Of a stretch of 15,269 bases of DNA, positions 6,831-11,975 are shown in pieces. The translations under genes and the position numbers were made by a program. How positions within the stretch are numbered: the stretch's first letter is position 1; every line of letters begins with the position of its first letter. Source of the stretch: CAWKDC01 sp964383495. GTDB taxonomy: Bacteria; Pseudomonadota; Gammaproteobacteria; JABCZS01. Under the pieces are notes generated by a model. The model had not been told where the DNA came from, searched no databases, and worked only from the letters and a program-made list of their open reading frames with translations. The stretch covers positions 1 through 15,269 of the forward strand of contig CAYLHG010000023.1 in the NCBI GenBank assembly GCA_964383495.1, read 5' to 3'.

Positions 6831-7362
6831 GTATTAGCCCTCCAATTTTACTATCTTCAAGTTTGTTCTGAGGATTTGAAATGTCTACTGATGGATGCAC
6901 TAAATTATTATTCACCTGCTGTACGCCGGCAATATTAGTCTGCAAGATCTGCTGCTTTGGCCGTCTGATTTGATCAAGAGCAAGTGCAACCTTCCTTAGC
7001 TGGTCCTGCGCCCGCAGACCGATATCCATGTAAGCCAATGCGCATTCGGGCTCGAAAGCTTGCCCTATTCTACAAACCATATTGCTGAACAACGCATCGA
7101 GGGTGAACGCATTCGCCATCAGCATCAGCTCCGTACTATCTTTGCGTCCCTTGCCTCCACCTAAAAGTTCTTCTTTCATGCCCTGCAAAACATGCAAAGC
7201 ATCTGTTTGATTATTTGTGAGGTTAGCGATCGTATGCGCTGCCTGGGCCAGAGTGCGAGAATGTAACATCGCAACATACTCCTTCCGTTCTTGTATACGT
7301 TTCTCTGCGGCCAATATCTCTTCTGCATGACCTACTTTCATCTGCTTCTTTTGCTGTGCCAT
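6724..7362 (-). CDS. Unknown 212-aa element protein
   Basis: The frame is open from 7458, where an ATG overlaps the ATPase stop by one base (TAATG). I prefer the ATG at 7362 (MAQQKKQMKVGHAEEIL) because it has AGGAG 8 nt upstream and because the longer version would translate a 42-bp palindrome. The N-terminal third is charged and probably helical, possibly coiled coil (residues 1-30). The middle, with ALFSNMVCRIGQAF and YMDIGLRAQDQLRKVALALDQIRRPKQ, is helix-rich. The segment NIAGVQQVNNN and the polar tail are low in predicted structure. From memory, similar proteins with 'AQ-QCR-TLEAL-EIKNP' and 'ANIA-QQVNN' segments occur beside the 76-aa family in other proteobacteria, but I cannot confirm it here. 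No function can be assigned. Confidence 0.75.
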   Translation of the reverse strand: MAQQKKQMKVGHAEEILAAEKRIQERKEYVAMLHSRTLAQAAHTIANLTNNQTDALHVLQGMKEELLGGGKGRKDSTELMLMANAFTLDALFSNMVCRIGQAFEPECALAYMDIGLRAQDQLRKVALALDQIRRPKQQILQTNIAGVQQVNNNLVHPSVDISNPQNKLEDSKIGGLIHEARAEALDGRATGASIQADTREADLVPLHRSSDA

Positions 7363-7410
7363 AATTAAACTCCTATCACAAAAAATTAAATTGATGTTCG
7401 AGCATTCAAG

Positions 7411-7452
7411 AAGTTTCCTGTTTCCTTTACTAGGAAATGAAACTGGAAACTT
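7411..7452. repeat. 42-bp imperfect palindrome between the ATPase and the 212-aa gene
   Basis: AAGTTTCC (7411-7418) pairs with GGAAACTT (7445-7452). After one mismatch GTTTC pairs with GAAAC, and after a second mismatch three more bases pair, giving 16 paired positions per arm side. Within it GTTTCC repeats 7 bp apart on the left arm and its complement appears on the right. It starts 6 nt after the ATPase stop. It may be an attenuator or stability hairpin that lowers expression of the two downstream genes, or a protein-binding site; there is no T-run for a simple terminator. Confidence 0.7.
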
Positions 7453-7457
7453 TCTCA

Positions 7458-8384
7458 TTAAAGCTCGGGCATTGGTACAATATCTCCATTTTTTCTCGCC
7501 TGCTTGATGATCTTTGATACCTGCCCCTTACTCAGATTAAGCTCCTCAACAATGTCACATTGCTTAATTCCCTCCTTGTGAAGCTCGACAACTTTTGAGT
7601 AATTGCCTTCATCCAGGGGTACAAATTTCCAACCACCATCTGTTAATTCGCAACGCAATGGTTTAACATCGTCACCAGTGTTTCCTCTCGCCTTTTCAAA
7701 GTGCAACTCAAATGTTGCACCCATATTAGGCATGTAATCTGCGGGATGCTTCAAGCTAATGACGGTATCGAGAATGTCTTCACGCTTGCTTGTGCCCCGC
7801 TGGTTACCACTCTTACCAGCATGATGAATGAACAATACAGATTTACCTTTTTGCCTCAAACTCAATGCCCACTTCTGCATGGCGCGCCAGCTATCTGCAT
7901 CATTCTCATTTGTCCCGCTATCGCACAACGTCGAAATGTTATCAACGATAATTAAAGCAGCATCCCGTATAGCTTCCGCTACAGCTTGCTGGCCTTCGAC
8001 CGTGCTTAGATTTGGCATGGACCCATACTGCAAATCAGGCGTAATAATCGTAGGTTCAATCATATCTGCGCAAGACAGATAGCGTTCTTTGATTGCTTGC
8101 AAACGTTCTTGCATGGTCTTACCCGGCATCTCTCCGTCAATATAAACAACCTTGCGTGGGCGGTTTGCTTTGAAACCTAAGAACTCACCCCCACAAGCAA
8201 TAGCTACCATGATTTCCAACGCTACAAAAGTCTTACCCACACCACGTTGCGCGTAGATCATGGTCAGCCCTGCTTGTGGTAACCAGGGCTCAAGTATATT
8301 TTGACGCGCTGGTAATTCTTTAGCCAATAGTTCTGTTAAAGTAACAGAGACAATTTGCAAAAATTCATTCTCTTGATCATCCAT
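7458..8384 (-). CDS. RepA/AAA_25-like ATPase with C-terminal helix-turn-helix
   Basis: From the ATG at 8384 the protein is 308 aa. It belongs to the RecA-like ATPases related to the plasmid replicative helicase RepA (AAA_25). Walker A is AQRGVGKT (residues 45-52), followed by VVYIDGEMP (79-87), the Walker B strand ALIIVDNIS (143-151), FIHHAGK (185-191) and RGTSKREDILDTVISL (196-211), all in the family order. The tail YSKVVELHKEGIKQCDIVEELNLSKGQVSKII (262-293) reads as a helix-turn-helix, probably DNA-binding. The likely role is helicase or initiator for replication of the excised element. The frame extends upstream to 8432, but 8384 is favoured by GGGGTG 6 nt before it, and it lies 2 nt after the stop of the 69-aa gene, suggesting coupling. 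Confidence 0.85.
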   Translation of the reverse strand: MDDQENEFLQIVSVTLTELLAKELPARQNILEPWLPQAGLTMIYAQRGVGKTFVALEIMVAIACGGEFLGFKANRPRKVVYIDGEMPGKTMQERLQAIKERYLSCADMIEPTIITPDLQYGSMPNLSTVEGQQAVAEAIRDAALIIVDNISTLCDSGTNENDADSWRAMQKWALSLRQKGKSVLFIHHAGKSGNQRGTSKREDILDTVISLKHPADYMPNMGATFELHFEKARGNTGDDVKPLRCELTDGGWKFVPLDEGNYSKVVELHKEGIKQCDIVEELNLSKGQVSKIIKQARKNGDIVPMPEL

Positions 8385-8386
8385 GT

Positions 8387-8596
8387 TTAACACCCCAATA
8401 TTTGATATTGTTGGCAAAACATCTTCGAACAATTCAGGAAGTTTTCATGCGCTTGGTTTCGCGCCTCCTCAAAGAATGGGCGTCTGCTTGAATCGCTCCT
8501 TCTTTGATCCTTATCAATTTGAATAAGGTCATAGAGGAACTGTAATATCTCTTTCAGATGTGCCGACACGAGGGAAAACTGATTTGTATTCGACAT
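8387..8596 (-). CDS. Small unknown protein (69 aa) between alpA and the ATPase
   Basis: The frame is open from 8695 but overlaps alpA heavily from there. The ATG at 8596 (MSNTNQFSLVSAHLKEILQF) lies one base after the alpA stop and has GAGG about 9 nt upstream inside the alpA 3' end, so I choose it. The product is 69 aa, predicted largely helical, with a charged middle (DKDQRRSDSSRRPFFEEARN) and two cysteines near the end (NCSKMFCQQ), plus a third at the last residue. I recognise no family. Its tight packing (1 nt after alpA, 2 nt before the ATPase start) argues that it is a real, translationally coupled gene. An adaptor or regulator of the ATPase is conceivable but unproven. Confidence 0.6.
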   Translation of the reverse strand: MSNTNQFSLVSAHLKEILQFLYDLIQIDKDQRRSDSSRRPFFEEARNQAHENFLNCSKMFCQQYQILGC

Positions 8597-8597
8597 A

Positions 8598-8819
8598 TCA
8601 TTTTCCTCTCTTGCTTTGTTGCTCTTCAACCCAGGTGAAGAATGCTTGCTCATCGATAAGAACACGGCGGCCGACCTTCTTGACAACCTTATCAAAGCCG
8701 TTCGTTTCGCGATTAAAAATCAGGCCTCTCAAACCGCCGAGTGCAGGATATTCATGATGATCGTTCCACTTAGGAACAGGGATAAGCCGTGGTGGCATAT
8801 TTAATGTTTGGTCTGACAT
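8598..8819 (-). CDS. AlpA-like / excisionase-like DNA-binding protein
   Basis: A 73-aa protein of the AlpA/MerR-like winged-helix type seen beside integrases in P4-like and satellite elements, where such proteins act as excisionase or as activator of integrase. The segment WNDHHEYPALGGLRGLIFN (residues 19-37), then GFDKVVKKVGRRVLIDEQAFFTWVEEQ (41-67), fits the usual pattern: an HTH that takes a gene-specific 'GGLRxLIFxR' helix, then the beta-wing 'xxGRRVLIDExxFxxWxxxQ'. The ATG at 8819 has AAGAGGT 8 nt upstream. That ribosome binding site is one arm of a perfect 9-bp inverted repeat in the leader, pointing to translational control. It follows the 283-aa gene after 123 nt that hold strong inverted repeats, so alpA may also have its own promoter. 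Confidence 0.8.
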   Translation of the reverse strand: MSDQTLNMPPRLIPVPKWNDHHEYPALGGLRGLIFNRETNGFDKVVKKVGRRVLIDEQAFFTWVEEQQSKRGK

Positions 8820-8826
8820 AGATATT

Positions 8827-8875
8827 TACCTCTTATTCAACGCTACCCAGCAGGATCACTGAGCATTAAGAGGTA
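8827..8875 (-). promoter_or_regulatory. alpA leader: sequestered ribosome binding site
   Basis: On the minus strand TAAGAGGTA (8835-8827) contains the alpA Shine-Dalgarno sequence. TACCTCTTA (8875-8867) upstream is its perfect 9-nt complement, 31 nt apart. An alternative pairing, CTACC (8876-8872) with GGTAG (8847-8843), uses the same upstream bases and would free the site, so two exclusive folds are possible. The loop also holds a 7-codon frame (MLSDPAG, start at 8865) without a ribosome binding site. Confidence 0.55.
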
Positions 8876-8889
8876 GTTTGCAGTGAGAC

Positions 8890-8937
8890 TTTCACATCTA
8901 GCTTCATTTTGTGAAGCGTGTGAAACTAGATGTGAAA
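8890..8937. repeat. 12-bp inverted repeat with nested hairpin before alpA
   Basis: TTTCACATCTAG (8890-8901) and CTAGATGTGAAA (8926-8937) are perfect complements 24 bp apart. Inside, GCTTCA (8901-8906) and TGAAGC (8912-8917) form a 6-bp hairpin with a 5-nt loop. TGTGAAA occurs at 8919-8925 and 8931-8937, with its complement at 8890-8896, so three boxes are present. It starts 6 bp after the stop of the 283-aa gene (minus strand). There is no T-run. Candidate uses are an operator for AlpA or an element replication origin. Confidence 0.75.
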
Positions 8938-8942
8938 ATTTT

Positions 8943-9794
8943 TCATTGAAGCTTTGAAATAAAGTTCTGGAACGTAGATTTTTTGATTGTTTTTACATGG
9001 CCGTATTGACATGCCCAATGTATTTTTGGATCATTAGATGTCCATGGATCAACTTCATCGATAAATTCATGGCCTTTATCAGCCAATTTCTTTAATTTTT
9101 CCCATATACTCTTCGGAGATATGTCATCTGACTCTAAATAGGTTTCCTTAATTAATTCATTAAGCCTTGTTTTAGAACCTTTTCGTGTATTCTCTTTTTT
9201 TGGTTTAGTTTTCCTCTCATACTCAATAATCTGTTCTTCAAACACATATAAATCATGGATCGATATCGGTTGCTTGGGTAGTAAAAGACAAGGTGAATAG
9301 CATGATCCTTCTGATTGATAAAACCCGAAATAAACAGGCATCCCAGATCCAGGTATCTTACGATTTTCATCCATATATTTTACCGACCCAACATCGCAAG
9401 ACCGGAATATTTCAACCTCTCTGTCCGTTGCAAGCCGATGATACCCCCAGTGAAGCTTTAATAAAGCGGGATGGTCATTACAAAATTGAACGAGCTTTTG
9501 TTCGAGCTGTGCTCCGCTTTCTTTTGTATCGTACATAGCTGTATGCAATAGTCTTGGATCAAGACTAATTGTACGAGCCAAGCTTAAGGGTACACTTCTT
9601 AACTTAATTACATCAATAAAGTAGTTGATTGAGTATGGTTGCTTTACTGTAGAGCTCCAACTGTCTATGCTTTCACGAAAGTATAAGCCAAATGAACCAC
9701 CCCTTGCGAGAGTAACAACATCTTCGATCCCATAACTCTCCCAGAGTTGTCTAGTTTCAAGTTCACCGAGCTTAATTCTCCTCCCTACTCTCAT
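8943..9794 (-). CDS. Unknown 283-aa element protein following the integrase
   Basis: The frame is open from a TTG at 9809, but I choose the ATG at 9794 (MRVGRRIKLGELETRQLWES), which has GGGGG 9 nt upstream and lies 4 nt after the integrase stop, so translation is probably coupled. The protein is soluble, with no signal or membrane segment. The C-terminal part, SPKSIWEKLKKLADKGHEFIDEVDPW then IHWACQYGHVKTIKKSTFQNFISKL, recalls a small helical domain found in unnamed proteins encoded beside integrases and AlpA in other islands, from memory only. The middle is basic (KTKPKKENTRKGSKTR, around residues 202-217) and may be a linker or nucleic-acid contact. No catalytic motif is recognised. Its place between integrase and alpA suggests a role in recombination control or element maintenance, which is inference. 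Confidence 0.75.
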   Translation of the reverse strand: MRVGRRIKLGELETRQLWESYGIEDVVTLARGGSFGLYFRESIDSWSSTVKQPYSINYFIDVIKLRSVPLSLARTISLDPRLLHTAMYDTKESGAQLEQKLVQFCNDHPALLKLHWGYHRLATDREVEIFRSCDVGSVKYMDENRKIPGSGMPVYFGFYQSEGSCYSPCLLLPKQPISIHDLYVFEEQIIEYERKTKPKKENTRKGSKTRLNELIKETYLESDDISPKSIWEKLKKLADKGHEFIDEVDPWTSNDPKIHWACQYGHVKTIKKSTFQNFISKLQ

Positions 9795-9798
9795 TATT

Positions 9799-10857
9799 TT
9801 AACCCCCAAAAATCTTTGCGTTCATTCGTGTCACAACGCCCATAGTGTGCGCTTCTGACAAATGCGCATAGCGTTTGACCATCTGCAAAGTTTTATGGCC
9901 AAGAACTTCTGCAATTTCAGCAAGGCTTGCACCGTTCATCGCTAAATAAGAAGCGCACGAATGTCTAAGATCGTGAAAGCGGAAATCCATGATCCCCGCA
10001 CGCTTTAAAGCATTTTCAAAGGGTGTGCGAATATCAACAGGCTTCTTTAGATCTTTTCCAGGGAATAGCAAATTACAGCTTAGATGCCGTACTTGCGCAT
10101 GTTTTTTGACAAGTTCAAGAGCATGGCCTGTGAGAGGTAGGATTCGTCTGTCTCCATTTTTGGTTTCATGGAGAGTAATAACTCCGCGATTCAGATCGAC
10201 ATCTTCCCAGGTTAATCTTAATAGCTCCATGCGACGTGCACCAGTTGATAAAGCCAATACCACGATCATATAAAGACTGGTGCGTTTTGCTTGCTTGCAG
10301 GCTTCAAGTAGCTGGGATCGTTCTTCATCAGACAGAAAACGTAGGCGTCCTCTAGGTTCTTTCTTTTTGGAGACCTTACGAAATGGGTTTTCATCTGCCA
10401 ATCCCCATTCTTTCATGGCTATGGTGAACATGTGACTTAAAGCGGCCATGTACCGATTCACGGTAGCAGGGGCGCGTACCTTGTTACCAATGGTAATTTC
10501 GGTAGAGAGCTTGTCTCGGCATTTGGCTAGCAAGACAGGCGTTATATCAGCCATGGAACAGCGGCCAATCTCATCCTTCCACCAGTTCAAGTGGATCGTT
10601 TGCAAATAGACACTCTTGGGCTTATTGGGTAGAACATGGGTGATATAACGATCTATTGCTTCTGCAAGCAGATAACGTTTTGCCTCACTGCTTTTGAAGT
10701 GCCTGCGATTGCGAATATCAGATTCGGTGTCTTGAGCCCAGCGTTTTGCATCGGTTAGCCGTTCAAAAGTTGCAGTTTGAGTGGGGTAGCCTTTAAGCCG
10801 AACTTTTACCCTGTGGGTGATTTTACCTTCGCACTCTCGCTTTTCAATTGTTGCCAT
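9799..10857 (-). CDS. int: Tyrosine recombinase (integrase) of the element
   Basis: A 352-aa phage-type tyrosine recombinase that should insert and excise the element at tRNA-Lys. The N-terminal part (about residues 1-60, IEKRECEGKITHRVKVRLKG) is an arm-binding-like domain, residues 60-160 the SAM-like core-binding domain, and 170-352 the catalytic domain. All catalytic residues are present: R208 in STGARRMELL, K233 in ETKNGDRR, H295 and R298 in FHDLRHS, H321 in VLGHK, and the nucleophile Y330 in MVKRYAHLS. The frame is open from 10905, but the ATG at 10857 (MATIEKRE) has AGGGA 9 nt upstream and gives the normal family N-terminus. It lies 373 bp from the right att repeat, near the intact tRNA, and is first in a leftward operon. 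Confidence 0.95.
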   Translation of the reverse strand: MATIEKRECEGKITHRVKVRLKGYPTQTATFERLTDAKRWAQDTESDIRNRRHFKSSEAKRYLLAEAIDRYITHVLPNKPKSVYLQTIHLNWWKDEIGRCSMADITPVLLAKCRDKLSTEITIGNKVRAPATVNRYMAALSHMFTIAMKEWGLADENPFRKVSKKKEPRGRLRFLSDEERSQLLEACKQAKRTSLYMIVVLALSTGARRMELLRLTWEDVDLNRGVITLHETKNGDRRILPLTGHALELVKKHAQVRHLSCNLLFPGKDLKKPVDIRTPFENALKRAGIMDFRFHDLRHSCASYLAMNGASLAEIAEVLGHKTLQMVKRYAHLSEAHTMGVVTRMNAKIFGG

Positions 10858-10888
10858 AATGACTATTCCCTGTGCTGCTATTCCGTGG

Positions 10889-10916
10889 ATAATAAGATAT
10901 AACAACTCATGATCAA
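10889..10916 (-). promoter_or_regulatory. Likely integrase promoter
   Basis: On the minus strand TTGATC (10916-10911), a 16-bp spacer and TATTAT (10894-10889) lie 32 bp before the chosen integrase ATG. The transcript would begin near 10882, excluding the longer frame start at 10905. Confidence 0.5.
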
Positions 10917-11230
10917 TAGCAACACATGATGTTCAATCCTTTGCATTATTTAGGTATTTCATTGATTGTTAAGTGTAATGTTTCAGAATTATTTGTGGCC
11001 GGGACACTTTTGGGGCAATTAATATGAAAAAACTCCAAAAAAGCACATGTGGTTTCTGTTGAGAGGATTGCTTTTTAAAAGCAAAAGAGTTGATTCATGC
11101 TAAGGCGGCGATGCTAACAAAAATTAGTCAGTTTGTTCTGAAATGTTATGTTGAGTTATTTGTGAGTGTCCCACCAGTGTCCCATTTCGCCATTCTGAAA
11201 AAGGGAGTCAACATAAGCAATTGATTTATA
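10906..11230. other. Right-end non-coding region of the element
   Basis: It holds the -35 side of the int promoter and no convincing gene. TGCCCC then TGTCCC on the minus strand (11017-11012 and 11006-11001) and TGTCCC twice on the plus strand (11167-11172 and 11178-11183) are both spaced 11 bp, as at the left end. TTATTTGTG occurs at 10990-10998 and 11156-11164. TTGCTTTTTAAAAGCAA (11068-11084) is an AT-rich palindrome. A 12-codon plus-strand frame, MKKLQKSTCGFC (11024-11062), has GGGGCA upstream but is too short to call. Confidence 0.55.
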
Positions 11231-11277
11231 TATGGGCCGTGTTGGGATCGAACCAACGACCAGCGGATTAAGAGTCC
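11231..11277. repeat. Right attachment site: 47-bp direct repeat within tRNA-Lys
   Basis: Exact copy of 5983-6029. It covers tRNA-Lys from position 29 to the discriminator base plus two bases. Because the copy is exact, the complete tRNA is kept after integration. Recombination occurs somewhere within these 47 bp; the crossover point cannot be placed from the sequence. Confidence 0.93.
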
Positions 11278-11305
11278 GACGCTCTACCAACTGAGCTAAC
11301 GACCC
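11233..11305 (-). tRNA. tRNA-Lys(CUU)
   Basis: A complete 73-nt tRNA on the minus strand. The acceptor arms GGGTCGT and ACGGCCC pair with one G-U; the D arm is GCTC...GAGC; the anticodon loop is CTCTTAA with anticodon CTT, reading AAG codons; the T arm is GTTGG-TTCGATC-CCAAC. The anticodon stem has an unpaired U27-C43 at its outer end. CCA is not encoded: the discriminator A is followed by TATATA from the element, and the old flank at the left junction also lacks CCA. The tRNA is the integration target, and its 3' half comes from the element side. Confidence 0.95.
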
Positions 11306-11346
11306 GAGCATGGGAGCATTTTAGCCTATCTTTTGTTAAAATGCGA

Positions 11347-11375
11347 TAGACGTGACGGAATTTTGAGGGTACAAT
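11347..11375 (+). promoter_or_regulatory. Likely rpoZ-spoT promoter
   Basis: TAGACG (11347-11352, four of six bases of the -35 consensus), a 17-bp spacer and TACAAT (11370-11375). Transcription would start near 11382, after the upstream ATG at 11374 and before the ATG at 11413. This supports the shorter rpoZ start. Since gmk is 8 kb away, rpoZ and spoT need a local promoter. Confidence 0.55.
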
Positions 11376-11412
11376 GTTCCCTTATTCCAACCTTAAAATG
11401 AAAGAGGGCGCC

Positions 11413-11841
11413 ATGGCCAGAATTACTGTTGAAGATTGCTTAGAGAAAATCCCCAACCGTTTTGAATTAACATTGTTAGCTGCCAAACGTGCCCGCCACT
11501 TGTTGGTCAGTGGAGAAGAGCCTTTGGTGCCTTGGGAAAATGATAAAAGCACCGTTGTTGCACTGAGAGAGATTGCGGCGAGCCTGGTGACCCCCGAAAC
11601 CATTGCTGAGCAAGAAAAACAAAAAACTGCTGAAGATGCCTTCTTAAGCCCAGATGAAATGTTAGCTCAAGTAGCTGCCAGCATGGCCGAAATGGCAGAA
11701 GAGGAAGATGAAGATTTAGAGCTTGAGGTAAGTGTAGAAGGTGTTGCTGCCTCGACCGAAGAAAGTGACGATACAGACACGGCTGTGCCATCTGATTCAG
11801 AGGGTGAAACACCAAACGAAGCAGAAGACGACAAATTTTAA
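11413..11841 (+). CDS. rpoZ: RNA polymerase omega subunit with long acidic tail
   Basis: Omega helps beta' fold and assemble into RNA polymerase and, in many proteobacteria, forms part of a ppGpp-binding site, which suits its position before spoT. The start at 11413 gives the canonical N-terminus MARITVEDCLEKIPNRFELTLLAAKRAR, with GAGGG just upstream; the frame extends to 11374 but that start lies outside the predicted transcript. Residues 1-60 follow the omega core, ending DKSTVVALREIAASLVT. The protein is 142 aa, against about 91 in E. coli. The extra part, from about residue 85, is highly acidic (EEEDEDLELEVSVEG, then a run rich in E, D, S and T to the end) and probably unstructured. The tail is in frame with no sign of a shift. 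Its role is unknown. Confidence 0.95.
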   Translation: MARITVEDCLEKIPNRFELTLLAAKRARHLLVSGEEPLVPWENDKSTVVALREIAASLVTPETIAEQEKQKTAEDAFLSPDEMLAQVAASMAEMAEEEDEDLELEVSVEGVAASTEESDDTDTAVPSDSEGETPNEAEDDKF

Positions 11842-11883
11842 TTGTTTTTACAGCACCTTGTAAGTCAAAATGATTCTTATGAA

Positions 11884-11927
11884 GTACCAAGCTTTCGCGA
11901 TTTAACTGCGTAGCGAAAGCTTGGTAC
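11884..11927. repeat. 15-bp perfect inverted repeat between rpoZ and spoT
   Basis: GTACCAAGCTTTCGC (11884-11898) and GCGAAAGCTTGGTAC (11913-11927) are perfect complements around a 14-nt loop. The stem is GC-balanced and very stable for an intergenic hairpin, 42 bp after rpoZ and 48 bp before spoT. No T-run follows, so it is not a typical terminator. It may be a dispersed REP-like repeat or an mRNA processing or stability element that sets the rpoZ/spoT ratio. Confidence 0.85.
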
Positions 11928-11975
11928 CTCGATAAAATGGTTATTATTTCTTGATAAGACGGCAAGGACAATCGC

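Larger units (their letters stand above)
5983..11277. mobile_element. 5.25-kb integrative element in tRNA-Lys(CUU)
   Basis: Two 47-bp direct repeats lie 5248 bp apart, start to start. The right copy is part of a complete tRNA-Lys gene, the left copy only its 3' part. The integrase gene lies at the tRNA-proximal end, the usual arrangement for tRNA-targeted tyrosine-recombinase elements, where incoming DNA restores the tRNA 3' half. Gene order from the right, all on the minus strand: integrase, 283-aa unknown, alpA-like, 69-aa unknown, RepA-like ATPase, 212-aa unknown, 76-aa unknown; then a YecR-like lipoprotein on the plus strand. No phage structural gene, terminase, relaxase or conjugation gene is seen. 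It is best called a small integrative or satellite-type element that needs help to move between cells; how it moves is inference. Confidence 0.92.

Noticed and set aside
7363..7458. Longer 212-aa gene starting at the TAATG overlap
   Set aside because: It would encode the 42-bp palindrome, whereas the ATG at 7362 has a better-placed AGGAG. Not fully excluded.
8387..8819. alpA and the 69-aa gene as a toxin-antitoxin pair
   Set aside because: The first is clearly AlpA/excisionase-like, the second matches no toxin I know, and both sit in a longer operon.
11068..11084. TTGCTTTTTAAAAGCAA as a terminator
   Set aside because: It is an AT-rich palindrome with no T-run beyond the stem and no gene ending nearby.
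6030..11230. Prophage
   Set aside because: No capsid, tail, terminase or lysis gene is present. Integrase, AlpA and an ATPase alone fit a small integrative or satellite element better.
11374..11412. Longer rpoZ starting at 11374
   Set aside because: It lies within or before the predicted -10 and transcription start, and family alignment begins at MARITVEDC with a good ribosome binding site.
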